Source: Dyella tabacisoli | GTDB lineage: Bacteria; Pseudomonadota; Gammaproteobacteria; Xanthomonadales; Rhodanobacteraceae | Reading direction: 5' to 3' | Length of the DNA stretch: 64,000 nt | Assembly (NCBI RefSeq): GCF_003350925.1 | Contig: NZ_KZ857174.1 | Span: 124,001-188,000 of the forward strand | Notes under the pieces: model-generated | Database searches by the model: none | What the model saw: the letters and a program-made list of their open reading frames with translations, nothing else | What the model was told of the DNA's origin: nothing | Position numbers and translations under genes: made by a program | Shown here: piece by piece, positions 1 through 7,669 of the stretch | How positions within the stretch are numbered: the stretch's first letter is position 1 | How the letters are laid out: each line of letters opens with the position of its first letter

Positions 1-709
1 ACGGATACGTGCCATGGATAACGATCGTGTTGCCCTCGACCGTGGTGTTGACCACCGAGTCCTCGCCATGCTCGCGTTCGCGCATATAGACAGTGGGGAA
101 GTTCCCGGTAGGGAACTGCTTCATGTCGCTCATCTTGATGTAGGTGAATTGCCCGTCGTCGTAGACATTGACGGGCACCAGCCACGGCGCGGTCTTGCGG
201 CGCATCGCATAGTCGTAGTCGAAGTTGTAGCTGCGATCCTTGACCAGCGAGGTGTTGAGTTCGGGCACCTTGGCCGCCTTGTTCGCTTCGTTCATGAAGC
301 TGGTATCGGCGGGGTAGGTGAACGCGATCTTGTATTGCACGCCGGCACGCCGGGCCTGCTCCAGCGTCCTCCAGTCAGTGGCGACCACCTTCAGCTCGAA
401 GATGTACGAGTGCGTCGCCGTGCGGATCATCATGTTGGTATCTACATCGACGTTCTTCGGCTTGAGATAGAACACGTTGTCGCGTCGAGTCAGATCCCAG
501 CCGCTGCTGAAGCCGGTGCTGTAATCAAGAATCTTTTCGTTCGGACTCAGTTCGATCTGTGTGGTGATGCCCAGGCCGGTGCGCACTTGATAGATGTGAT
601 CGGGCTGGTACTCGTACGGCTGCACGGCTTGCGCATTGGCGTTATGCGTGACGCCCGCTGCGGTAAGACATATGACGCCGGCTACGGTGAGTTTGCTTAG
701 TCGGTTCAT
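1..709 (-). CDS. virB9: Type IV secretion protein VirB9 (partial, runs off left edge)
   Basis: Periplasmic component of the outer-membrane core complex of a type IV secretion system, where VirB9 joins VirB7 and VirB10. The reverse strand reads from an ATG at 709 without a stop to position 1. It begins with a signal peptide (MNRLSKLTVAGVICLTAAGV, cleavage near NANAQ). The following beta-rich region contains GLGITTQIELSPNEKI and WDLTRRDNVFYLKP, as in the VirB9/CagX N-terminal domain. The start overlaps the stop of virB8 by one base (TGATG), so the two are translationally coupled. The C-terminal domain lies outside the window. Confidence 0.9.
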   Translation of the reverse strand, partial: MNRLSKLTVAGVICLTAAGVTHNANAQAVQPYEYQPDHIYQVRTGLGITTQIELSPNEKILDYSTGFSSGWDLTRRDNVFYLKPKNVDVDTNMMIRTATHSYIFELKVVATDWRTLEQARRAGVQYKIAFTYPADTSFMNEANKAAKVPELNTSLVKDRSYNFDYDYAMRRKTAPWLVPVNVYDDGQFTYIKMSDMKQFPTGNFPTVYMREREHGEDSVVNTTVEGNTIVIHGTYP

Positions 710-1683
710 CAGCGGCGCGCTCCTTTAGCGGCACTTCCCGATACGGGCAAGGGCGCTGCTGCTGCCGGGCGCACGGCCTCGGCGCCAGCACGCTCGGGGA
801 TGGGTGATTGCGGAACGACGACGCCGGGCTGCAGCGCTTCGTTGGCACTTGCGCTTGGCGCGGGCGCAACTGCCGCCGTTACCGGTTTCGGCTGAGGTGC
901 TCCCTGCGCGTCCTGCGCATCGGATGGGTCTAGCGGTGTACCTTGAGTCTCGTCAGGCGGCGAGGTCGCGTAATCGCTGTCCACTCGATAATTGGTGACC
1001 TGGAAGCCGAGCGGATTCTCGATGCGGTATTGATCGTCCATCTTCAGATTCGGCTTGTAGGTGAACTCCAGCGTCGCCAGCTTGCTGTCCATCGGACGGC
1101 TGAGGCCCGATTGCTTGTTGTACAGGCTGCGCTGGAAACGTACGGTAGCCCCCTTCGGCGTCAGGTTCGGGCCGCCGCCGATCAGCACGATGCTGAGAAT
1201 CTTCACGCGTATCGCTTGCTCCCGGCCGTAGGTCTTGAACGGGCTGTTCGGATTGGCCTGCGAATGCAGGCCGGTGTAGCCGGCGGCGACGTTGGGCGAG
1301 GACATGGTCAGCACCGTGGTCCAGTCGCGCAAATTAATCATCGCCACGTCATAGGACTCGCGTGCCAGTACAAAGTGGGCGATGTTGCTGCGATTGAGTG
1401 CTTCGCTGGTGGTGATGCGGCGGTTGGTGAAATCCTCGGTGAGCCTGGCGACCGAGCTGGTGCCGGTATACGCATCGGCCATGACGATGTAAGGCACTTT
1501 TTCTTTCAGCGGCAACATATAGAAGTAACCGCCGGCAAGAATCAGCGCGACGACGATAGCGGCAAAGGCTACCCACCATGCGCGGCGCTCGCTACGCCGG
1601 GCAACGTCAGCAATGGTCAGTTCGAAATTGGCCGATTTGGCAACCGCATCGTCAATTTTCTGTGTGGATTTTTTCTTTAGCAT
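709..1683 (-). CDS. virB8: Type IV secretion inner-membrane protein VirB8
   Basis: Bitopic inner-membrane assembly factor of the type IV secretion channel, 324 aa. A short cytoplasmic N-terminus is followed by one membrane segment at about residues 35-57 and then the periplasmic VirB8 fold (PYIVMADAYTGTSSVARL onward, NTF2-like). The protein ends in an Ala/Pro-rich tail after about residue 245, longer than in typical VirB8 (about 230 aa). It lies between virB7 and virB9 in the order found in Xanthomonas virB loci. The gap to virB7 is about 46 bp. The family call is firm. The function of the tail is unknown. Confidence 0.9.
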   Translation of the reverse strand: MLKKKSTQKIDDAVAKSANFELTIADVARRSERRAWWVAFAAIVVALILAGGYFYMLPLKEKVPYIVMADAYTGTSSVARLTEDFTNRRITTSEALNRSNIAHFVLARESYDVAMINLRDWTTVLTMSSPNVAAGYTGLHSQANPNSPFKTYGREQAIRVKILSIVLIGGGPNLTPKGATVRFQRSLYNKQSGLSRPMDSKLATLEFTYKPNLKMDDQYRIENPLGFQVTNYRVDSDYATSPPDETQGTPLDPSDAQDAQGAPQPKPVTAAVAPAPSASANEALQPGVVVPQSPIPERAGAEAVRPAAAAPLPVSGSAAKGARR

Positions 1684-1729
1684 TAGCGAAAACCCAGATC
1701 GGCTATCACAACGTTGGTCCTTGTTTTCA

Positions 1730-2233
1730 TCATGGGGTACTCGCTGCCGCGGCGGGCTTCGGTGCGCCCGCTGCTTCCTTGTTTGTCGCTGTATCTGGCG
1801 TTGTATCCGGCGTCGTATCTGAGCTGGACGCGCTAGCTTGATCCACCAGAATTTGCCGCTCGTTGGTCACGATGGAAACGCCTTGTGCCGCGTAGATGGC
1901 GCTCAGCTCTGCCGCGGCCGCCTTGATGTTCGGCGTATGGATCTGGGTTACTGGCTTATACAGCGTGAAATCTGAGTGAAGCTGGTACGAAAGCACCATG
2001 CCGGTGTCTTTCGACCACCGCGTCAGCATCGTTTTTAGCGTTCCGTCCATCGGCGATGCATAAAACGTATACGGCTGGGCTAAAGGTATTTCCGTGGACG
2101 ATTCCTGGAATCGGTTGACCGGTTTCCAGGTGCCGCGAAAGTCTTTGGCCGCAGGCGTTCCACATCCCGTCAAAGCGAGAGCTACAAGCATTGAAGCGCC
2201 CATAAGGGCTCGATTTAGAAGAACCTTCTTCAC
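1730..2233 (-). CDS. virB7: VirB7 lipoprotein with secretin-like N0 domain (Xanthomonas-type T4SS)
   Basis: Outer-membrane lipoprotein of the type IV core complex. I start it at GTG 2233 (VKKVLLNRALMG...), which gives a type II signal peptide with lipobox LALTGC; a longer reading to 2326 adds a non-signal-like N-terminus. The mature part resembles Xanthomonas VirB7: a short VirB9-binding stretch (TWKPVNRF), then a globular N0-like domain (SPMDGTLKTML, SYQLHSDFTLYKPV, AAELSAIYAAQGVSI). Ordinary VirB7 proteins lack that domain. This form is typical of the bacteria-killing X-T4SS. An added low-complexity tail contains DTTPDTTPDTATN. Length is about 167 aa. Confidence 0.85.
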   Translation of the reverse strand: MKKVLLNRALMGASMLVALALTGCGTPAAKDFRGTWKPVNRFQESSTEIPLAQPYTFYASPMDGTLKTMLTRWSKDTGMVLSYQLHSDFTLYKPVTQIHTPNIKAAAAELSAIYAAQGVSIVTNERQILVDQASASSSDTTPDTTPDTATNKEAAGAPKPAAAASTP

Positions 2234-2946
2234 GTCATACTCACAAAATGAAATTGGAATGCTTAATTCGCGTAGAAAAGCTGAGTTTTCGAGGCGCACG
2301 CGAATGCCTTGGGCACACAAAAGCACGCCTTCCGTTATCGGAGGCGTTAGGTCAACACAGCTAGAAAAATGTCGCTTTTCGGCGTGGTGGTGATTGCTTG
2401 AGGAGTTCGGGCACGAACCCAGCGGGATGTCCGCTTATGGCTCCCTGTCTCGTCGCGGCGATGGCGGGCCGTAATAACGCCCGCAAGGTACTAGATTTCG
2501 ATTCCATTCCCACTCCCTGTCTAGACTGCCTTTTACTGCTGCCCTAACACCCTGTTAAACGGTTACATGCACGTACGATATTCAAGCGCATAAAGACGCG
2601 CCTGTCCTATTCGTAACCTAATGAAGTTCGCATGGCCCCTAGGGACGGTACCGGTCCCTTGCGGCGGATTCTGCCGCAGTGCGATAAATTCTGCCAGTGT
2701 AGAACACTGATATTTTTGTACTTTTTATTGATAACTGAGTCACAAAATGCATTGTGTATCGATGTTATCGGGCACTTGCATTGGAGTGTCGTGGGTAAGT
2801 ATTCGCTAAATCGCGCATAGCATTTTCGGCGGGGCGTTAGACGATAAAGAGCCTTATGCCATATGGCTTTGTCGGTCGACGATGAGCTTTATGACATTAT
2901 TGTTTCGTTGGTTTTTTATGCGCGATATGAACTTGTAGCGAGGTGT
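2234..2946. other. Intergenic region upstream of virB7, AT-richer in its right half
   Basis: About 710 bp with no convincing gene; the short open frames here have no recognisable product. It must hold the virB7 promoter and the end of the yraN transcript. Two adjacent inverted repeats are visible: AGGGAC-GGTACC(G)-GTCCCT at 2641-2659 and TGCGGC/GCCGCA at 2660-2678. A near-palindrome CACAAAATGCATTGTG lies at about 2742-2757. From about 2690 to 2945 the base composition is clearly AT-richer than the neighbouring genes. I could not assign a start site or a regulator. Confidence 0.5.
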
Positions 2947-3303
2947 TTAAAACGCTTCGAACGCATTGCGCCACCAGACCATTCGCGCATGGTCGGCGGG
3001 GCCGTCATAACTGACGACATCAAAGCGACAGGCATGTTGCGCATAGCGCGCATGGGCGGCGAGCCACCATTGCGCCGCGCGGATAAGTTTGTCTTGCTTG
3101 GTACGGGTGACTGAAGCGGCGGCATCGCCGTGACTGGCACGTTGTCGATAGCGCACTTCGACAAACACCACCGTATTGCCCTCGCACATCACCAGGTCCA
3201 GCTCACCATGCCGGGTCGTGTAGTTGCGGGCGAGCAGCTTGAGGCCGGCGCGTTCGAGCTCTACACAGGCGCGTTGCTCGAAAACTGCACCGGCCAGACG
3301 CAT
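2947..3303 (-). CDS. yraN: YraN family (UPF0102) endonuclease-like protein
   Basis: Small protein of the UPF0102 family, 118 aa, with a restriction-endonuclease-like fold. The family motif HGELDLV, followed by VVFVEVRYR, places the Asp and the Glu-x-Arg of the nuclease-like core at about residues 36-53. The cellular role is not established. Its ATG overlaps the stop of lpoA by one base (TAATG), and yraN next to lpoA and divergent from rsmI is a conserved arrangement in gammaproteobacteria. Confidence 0.88.
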   Translation of the reverse strand: MRLAGAVFEQRACVELERAGLKLLARNYTTRHGELDLVMCEGNTVVFVEVRYRQRASHGDAAASVTRTKQDKLIRAAQWWLAAHARYAQHACRFDVVSYDGPADHARMVWWRNAFEAF

Positions 3304-5180
3304 TAGCCATGGGTACCGTTGGCGATCGGTGGCACATCGCCGGACGTGGTTGGCGTGGACGTTGTGGGCGTCGAGGTTGCCGGCGCAGCGCCATCGGGTG
3401 GGGTAATGATGGGGGCGCTATCCATTTGTAGGCTGCCGTTGAGTGGGCGGGCCAGGCCGTCCTGAAATTTGGCCCACACCATGACGCGGCGCACGCGGCC
3501 GAACTGGTCGGCAGTGAGCTGACCAGTGGCCCCAGGCAAGTAGCTGCCCGGATGCTCATGCAGCCAGTCGATATAGGGCACCAGGTTCCATGCATCCATG
3601 CCGAAGGCGAACAAACGTGCCGACATGCCGCGCGCCGCAGGCAGTTGATTGGCAATGTCGTCGTGATTGGGCAAGCCGGGCTGGGCGTCAAACAGCCAGG
3701 GAGAGTCGCAGAACTCCACCCCATCAAGATCGCGATTGGTACCGGCGTCATCGGCGCCGGCGTAGATGTGCGAGGTGGCAAACACCGGCAGATTCACGCG
3801 GGCAAGTTTCAACTGCGGCAATAGCAGGCGCGCTTGTTGCGGACGCATGCTGATGAACACGCCGGCATCGCTGCCGGCATTGGCGGCGTTGAGGCCATTG
3901 ATGGTGCTGGCGTAATTGACGCCGCTGCCGCCGAGGCTGCCCATGCCGGCGATGGCGCCGCCACGTGCTTCCAGTTCTGCCTTGAATGCATTTGCGGCAC
4001 GCTGGGCGTAGTCCTCGCTGGAGACAATGACGTAGGCGTTGCGAATGCCTCGTTCGATCATGTGATCGGCAGATTGCGCGCCCTCGGTTTCCGGCAACAG
4101 GCCAAACTCACTGACGCCGCTGGTCGGCAAGCTCTTGTCGTCGGGGTGGTTCAGTGCAAGCAGCGGCACTGGCAAGGGATTGACACCAAACAAGGCCGAG
4201 ACCTCGCCGCGAGTCAGTGGGCCGACTACGAGTTGCGCGCCTTCGTCGACGGCTTGCTGATAAGCCTTGATCGCACCGGCGGGGGTGCCGCCGCTATCGT
4301 ATACGCGCACCGCTGGGCGTGGTGCGTGGTTGCGCGATGCATCGGCGTAAGCCGCAAAGAAGCCTTCGCTGATTGCCGAGCCTGCCGCCGCATAGTTGCC
4401 GGTGCTGGGCAATAGCAGGGCGATTTTGCCGGGCATCTTGTAGCCCTCGCGCACGTTCGCGTCAGAACCCGGCAACAAGGTGCCGACCTGCTGCTCCAGC
4501 GTGGGTTGCGGCCGTGCCACGGTCACACCGAGCTGAGTGAGTGCCTCGTTGATCCACGGCAGCATGCGATCGCTTGGCTGCATGGCGGCGGCGCGCTGTT
4601 TGAGTGGAGCTACGCCGAGTTTGTTGAGCAGGGCGAGGATCTGCTTGCGATTTTGTGCGTGATCGAGGCCACTCAGTTGAGCGTCCATCTCTACGCGGCT
4701 GCGCGCTGCGCCCCAGGCGTCGCCACTGCCTTCCATGGCGCGAGCGCGTAGTTCGAGCAGGCGCAATTGCAACGGAGCCGGTACGGGCACGGTGGGTTGG
4801 GTGGTGAGTTGAAGCGCGCGCGTGGCGTCGTGCTGGTTCAGTGCGACTTCCGCCTGTAGCAAGTCGAACCGTACTGGCTCGTCGCCATCGAGCTGTTTGC
4901 GCTTGATCCCGCCCAGCAAGGGCATGGCGCGATCAAGCGCACCCTCATGACGATAAGCCTCGGCGGCGAGCAGGTAATAGCGGTCGCGATGGCCCGGCGC
5001 TTGTTGCGCCAGCGTCAGATACGCTTGCGCGGCTTGATCGAACTGACCCTGTCGGGCCATGGCCTCGGCGTTGAGTGCGGTGGCGATCTCAGTCGGCGAG
5101 CGCTCTACAGTGGGCGGTATGCAGCCGGTCAATCCAGACGAAATCAACAAACCGATAGCTGCGGCGCGGTATAAGCGCAT
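3303..5180 (-). CDS. lpoA: Penicillin-binding protein activator LpoA
   Basis: Outer-membrane lipoprotein that reaches through the periplasm to activate the bifunctional peptidoglycan synthase PBP1A. It has 625 aa, with a type II signal peptide ending in lipobox GLTGC (Cys20). The N-terminal half (about residues 30-230) is helical and TPR-like. The C-terminal half (from about 250, KIALLLPSTGNYAAAGSAI) has the periplasmic binding-protein-like fold typical of LpoA. The end is Pro/Thr-rich (ATSTPTTSTPTTS). It is divergent from rsmI across about 106 bp and overlaps yraN. Confidence 0.9.
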   Translation of the reverse strand: MRLYRAAAIGLLISSGLTGCIPPTVERSPTEIATALNAEAMARQGQFDQAAQAYLTLAQQAPGHRDRYYLLAAEAYRHEGALDRAMPLLGGIKRKQLDGDEPVRFDLLQAEVALNQHDATRALQLTTQPTVPVPAPLQLRLLELRARAMEGSGDAWGAARSRVEMDAQLSGLDHAQNRKQILALLNKLGVAPLKQRAAAMQPSDRMLPWINEALTQLGVTVARPQPTLEQQVGTLLPGSDANVREGYKMPGKIALLLPSTGNYAAAGSAISEGFFAAYADASRNHAPRPAVRVYDSGGTPAGAIKAYQQAVDEGAQLVVGPLTRGEVSALFGVNPLPVPLLALNHPDDKSLPTSGVSEFGLLPETEGAQSADHMIERGIRNAYVIVSSEDYAQRAANAFKAELEARGGAIAGMGSLGGSGVNYASTINGLNAANAGSDAGVFISMRPQQARLLLPQLKLARVNLPVFATSHIYAGADDAGTNRDLDGVEFCDSPWLFDAQPGLPNHDDIANQLPAARGMSARLFAFGMDAWNLVPYIDWLHEHPGSYLPGATGQLTADQFGRVRRVMVWAKFQDGLARPLNGSLQMDSAPIITPPDGAAPATSTPTTSTPTTSGDVPPIANGTHG

Positions 5181-5286
5181 GACGGGGTCCCTTGGTCGTT
5201 ACCGACATGATCGTTACCGGCTAAGCCGGCAATTGCGCGATCATAGCCGATCGCATCGTCACCTCTGTGGCGAACAGGTTCTTAAA

Positions 5287-6120
5287 ATGCCATCTATTCA
5301 GCCCGGTTGCTTGTGGGTCGTCGCCACCCCGATCGGCCATCGCGACGACTTTTCCGCGCGGGCTATCGAAACTTTGCGAAAGGTGGCGGTGATTGCCGCC
5401 GAGGACACTCGTCACAGCCGGCCATTGTTGCTTCATTACAATATCGCCACGCCGTTGATCGCGTTGCATGAACACAATGAGCGCGATGCGGTCGACGCCA
5501 TCGTGCGGCGTTTGCAAGGTGGCGAGTCGGTGGCCTTGATCTCCGATGCGGGCACGCCACTGATTAGTGACCCCGGATTTCGACTGGTGCGCGCCGCGCG
5601 CGCCGCGGGCATTCGCTGTGTGCCGGTGCCGGGCGCCTGTGCCGCCATTGCCGGGCTTTCCGTCGCCGGCCTGCCTAGCGATCGTTTCGTGTTTGAAGGT
5701 TTTCTGCCGCCGAAAGCCGCGGCGCGGCGTAGCCGCCTGCAAGAGCTTGCCGGTGATGCGCGGACCTTGATCTTTTACGAGTCATCGCATCGGGTGGCCG
5801 AAAGTCTGGCCGATATGCGCGACGTCTTTGGCGGTGAGCGCGAGGCGGTGTTGGCGCGCGAGCTGACCAAGTTGTTCGAGACCGTGCTTAGCGAGCCGTT
5901 GGCAGAGCTGGCGGCGCGAGTGGTTGTCGATCCCGATCAGCAGCGTGGCGAGCATGTGATTCTGGTCGCTGGCCGTGGCGAGGAGGTCGATGAGCGTTTG
6001 GCTGAAGGTCAGCGCGTCTTCGCCATCTTGCGCGAGGAGCTGCCGCCGGCAAAGGCGGCCAAGTTGGCGGCGGCGATTAGCGGGGCTCCACGTAAGGCGC
6101 TATATGGAAGCGGGGAATAG
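5287..6120 (+). CDS. rsmI: 16S rRNA (cytidine(1402)-2'-O)-methyltransferase RsmI
   Basis: Methylates the 2'-O of C1402 in the decoding centre of 16S rRNA using S-adenosylmethionine. The 277 aa belong to the tetrapyrrole-methylase fold: VATPIGHRDDFSARA near the N-terminus, EDTRHSRPLL, and SDAGTPLISDPG at about residues 83-94 are family hallmarks. I start at ATG 5287 because the protein aligns from MPSIQPG; upstream in-frame codons cross the divergent lpoA start. The stop lies at the edge of a G-rich repeat element, so the last residues (YGSGE) are partly encoded by repeat-like sequence. Confidence 0.93.
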   Translation: MPSIQPGCLWVVATPIGHRDDFSARAIETLRKVAVIAAEDTRHSRPLLLHYNIATPLIALHEHNERDAVDAIVRRLQGGESVALISDAGTPLISDPGFRLVRAARAAGIRCVPVPGACAAIAGLSVAGLPSDRFVFEGFLPPKAAARRSRLQELAGDARTLIFYESSHRVAESLADMRDVFGGEREAVLARELTKLFETVLSEPLAELAARVVVDPDQQRGEHVILVAGRGEEVDERLAEGQRVFAILREELPPAKAAKLAAAISGAPRKALYGSGE

Positions 6121-6301
6121 GGAATGGGGAACGGGGAACATGCGGCTTGAGTGGTGGTTGTGGTGCGGTGTTCTTTTTTAGGCGGGGAACGGGGAACAGG
6201 GAGTGGGGAACATGAAGTTCGAGGGGATATTGCGGATCCGCGTTCTTTTTTGATCTTTGTTTGTTTTTTCTCTTGCTTTTTTGCTTCTGCTTTTTAGGCT
6301 T
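6121..6301. repeat. Left part of heptamer-bearing intergenic repeat element, with a degenerate tandem copy
   Basis: The segment contains short GGGGAAC runs (6126-6140, 6183-6210), then a unique block (ATGAAGTTCGAGGGGATATT..., about 6212-6240) and a long pyrimidine-rich tract up to the TTCCCCG array. The same block and tract recur at 39140-39236 with few differences. Positions 6134-6180 look like a diverged extra copy of the block (ATGCGGCTTGAGTGG... ending GTTCTTTTTT). The GGGGAAC runs here are complementary to the GTTCCCC units on the right, so the whole element could fold on itself. Confidence 0.75.
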
Positions 6302-6411
6302 TTCCCCGTTCCCCGTTCCCCGTTCCCCGTTCCCCGTTCCCCGTTCCCCGTTCCCCGTTCCCCGTTCCCCGTTCCCCGTTCCCCGTTCCCCGTTCCCCGT
6401 TCCCCGTTCCC
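6302..6411. repeat. Tandem heptamer array (TTCCCCG)15
   Basis: Fifteen perfect 7-bp TTCCCCG units (6302-6406) plus a partial TTCCC. The minus strand reads (GGGGAAC)n, that is, runs of four guanines separated by three bases, a strong G-quadruplex motif. An array of 12 units lies at 39237-39320 and a short remnant at 42708-42727. Reading frames through the array give only repetitive FPVPRSP-like peptide and are not genes. Confidence 0.95.
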
Positions 6412-6417
6412 ATCCCT

Positions 6418-6423
6418 TACAAT
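6418..6423 (+). promoter_or_regulatory. Putative -10 box (TACAAT) of rnpB
   Basis: TACAAT sits 4 bp before the predicted 5' end of RNase P RNA, close to the usual distance from a -10 hexamer to a start site. No -35 hexamer of normal form is available, because the expected position (about 6395-6401) lies inside the last TTCCCCG heptamers. The call rests on position and sequence only. Confidence 0.5.
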
Positions 6424-6427
6424 GTCT

Positions 6428-6797
<370 letters not shown>

Positions 6798-6808
6798 TTT
6801 TCATGAAG

Positions 6809-6860
6809 CCTCCACCGGCACGGCGCTTGCCGCGTCGGTGGAGGTTTGTGGGGGTTTTGT
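6809..6860 (+). terminator. Rho-independent-like terminator after rnpB
   Basis: CCTCCACCG (6809-6817) pairs with CGGTGGAGG (6836-6844). An inner CGGC-GCTT-GCCG hairpin (6821-6832) caps the stem. TTTGTGGGGGTTTTG follows, a poor but T-containing tail. It lies 12 bp after the mature rnpB end. Confidence 0.6.
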
Positions 6861-7072
6861 GGAGGTCTGCTCAAGAGGTGCGTCTGAGTATGGATCGGTA
6901 CATATAAGGCGCTACTGGAATGCCGCCAGCCGCCGAGTGGTTGAGTGCTTTTGAGGGCATGTGTTTTCACAAAAAATCCTCACCATTCAAACACCTTGAG
7001 TAGCTTTCTAAGAAACCCCTGGAAATACTGCCACACCTTCGCCTTTCTCATTGATTCACAAGCAAAATTCCC

Positions 7073-7101
7073 TTGACAGTCTCAGGGGGCGAGACTATCG
7101 T
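7073..7101 (+). promoter_or_regulatory. Sigma-70 promoter of the dcw cluster (Pmra)
   Basis: TTGACA (7073-7078), a 17-bp spacer and TATCGT (7096-7101) make a near-consensus promoter upstream of mraZ. The start site predicted about 7 bp downstream falls inside the MraZ repeats, as expected for an autorepressed promoter. The rest of 6861-7072 shows no gene and no other clear signal. Confidence 0.75.
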
Positions 7102-7134
7102 GGGCTCCGGTGTGAAATCGTGGGATTTCGTGGA
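7101..7134 (+). promoter_or_regulatory. MraZ operator: four TGGG-type repeats at 10-bp spacing
   Basis: TGGG at 7101, TGTG at 7111, TGGG at 7121 and TGGA at 7131 recur exactly every 10 bp. MraZ is known to bind direct TGGGN repeats with this periodicity in front of its own gene. The first repeat overlaps the end of the -10 box, so bound MraZ should block the dcw promoter. Confidence 0.8.
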
Positions 7135-7145
7135 GTCATAGGGTC

Positions 7146-7592
7146 GTGTTTCAAGGCGAAACCGCCATCACTGTTGACGATAAAGGGCGCCTGGCTATCC
7201 CGACTGCATATCGGGAGCAGGTGGCGGGCGCTTGCGCCAATCGTCTGGTGATTACCTACAACCCCTTCGAGTCGGGCTGCCTTTGGCTGTTTCCGCAAGC
7301 GGAGTGGGAGCGGGTACGCGACCAAGTGAATGCTCTGCCCAGCGTCAAAGCCGTGCATCGCGCGCTGCAGATGAAGCTGGTCGGTGCGGCCTCGATGGTT
7401 GAGCCCGATAGCGCGGCACGAATCTTGTTGTCGGCGAGCCAGCGTGCCGCGGCCGGCATCGAGAAGAAAGCGGTGCTGCTGGGCATGGGCAACAAGTTCG
7501 AGCTTTGGAGCGAGCAAGCCCACTTAGCCAAGATTCGCCAGACCATCGGCGAGGACGAAATCAGCGACGACATGGCGGACCTGCATCTGTAA
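7146..7592 (+). CDS. mraZ: Transcriptional regulator / division protein MraZ
   Basis: First gene of the dcw cluster and repressor of its own promoter. The 148 aa contain two AbrB/MraZ-type half-domains ([19 protein letters not shown] at about 7-25 and [23 protein letters not shown] at about 82-104), each with the family D-x-x-G/A-R pattern. The start is GTG 7146 (FQGETAI follows); no better ATG precedes it. The usual targets, TGGG repeats, lie 12-45 bp upstream. rsmH follows after about 77 bp. Confidence 0.95.
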   Translation: MFQGETAITVDDKGRLAIPTAYREQVAGACANRLVITYNPFESGCLWLFPQAEWERVRDQVNALPSVKAVHRALQMKLVGAASMVEPDSAARILLSASQRAAAGIEKKAVLLGMGNKFELWSEQAHLAKIRQTIGEDEISDDMADLHL

Positions 7593-7669
7593 CAACGGAT
7601 GGAGCGGTGCAGGGAACGCTTGAGCGGCAGGTGGGACGCATAACAAGAACAATGGAGCGGGAGTGCGGC

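Noticed and set aside
14-700. Plus-strand open frame over the virB9 region
   Set aside because: The minus strand encodes a clear VirB9 with signal peptide and coupled start; the plus frame is antisense with no recognisable features.
2863-3114. 83-codon plus frame overlapping yraN
   Set aside because: Most of it is antisense to yraN, and the remainder lies in AT-rich intergenic DNA with no ribosome-binding site.
6302-6411. CRISPR array
   Set aside because: Units are 7 bp with no spacers; it is a simple tandem repeat.
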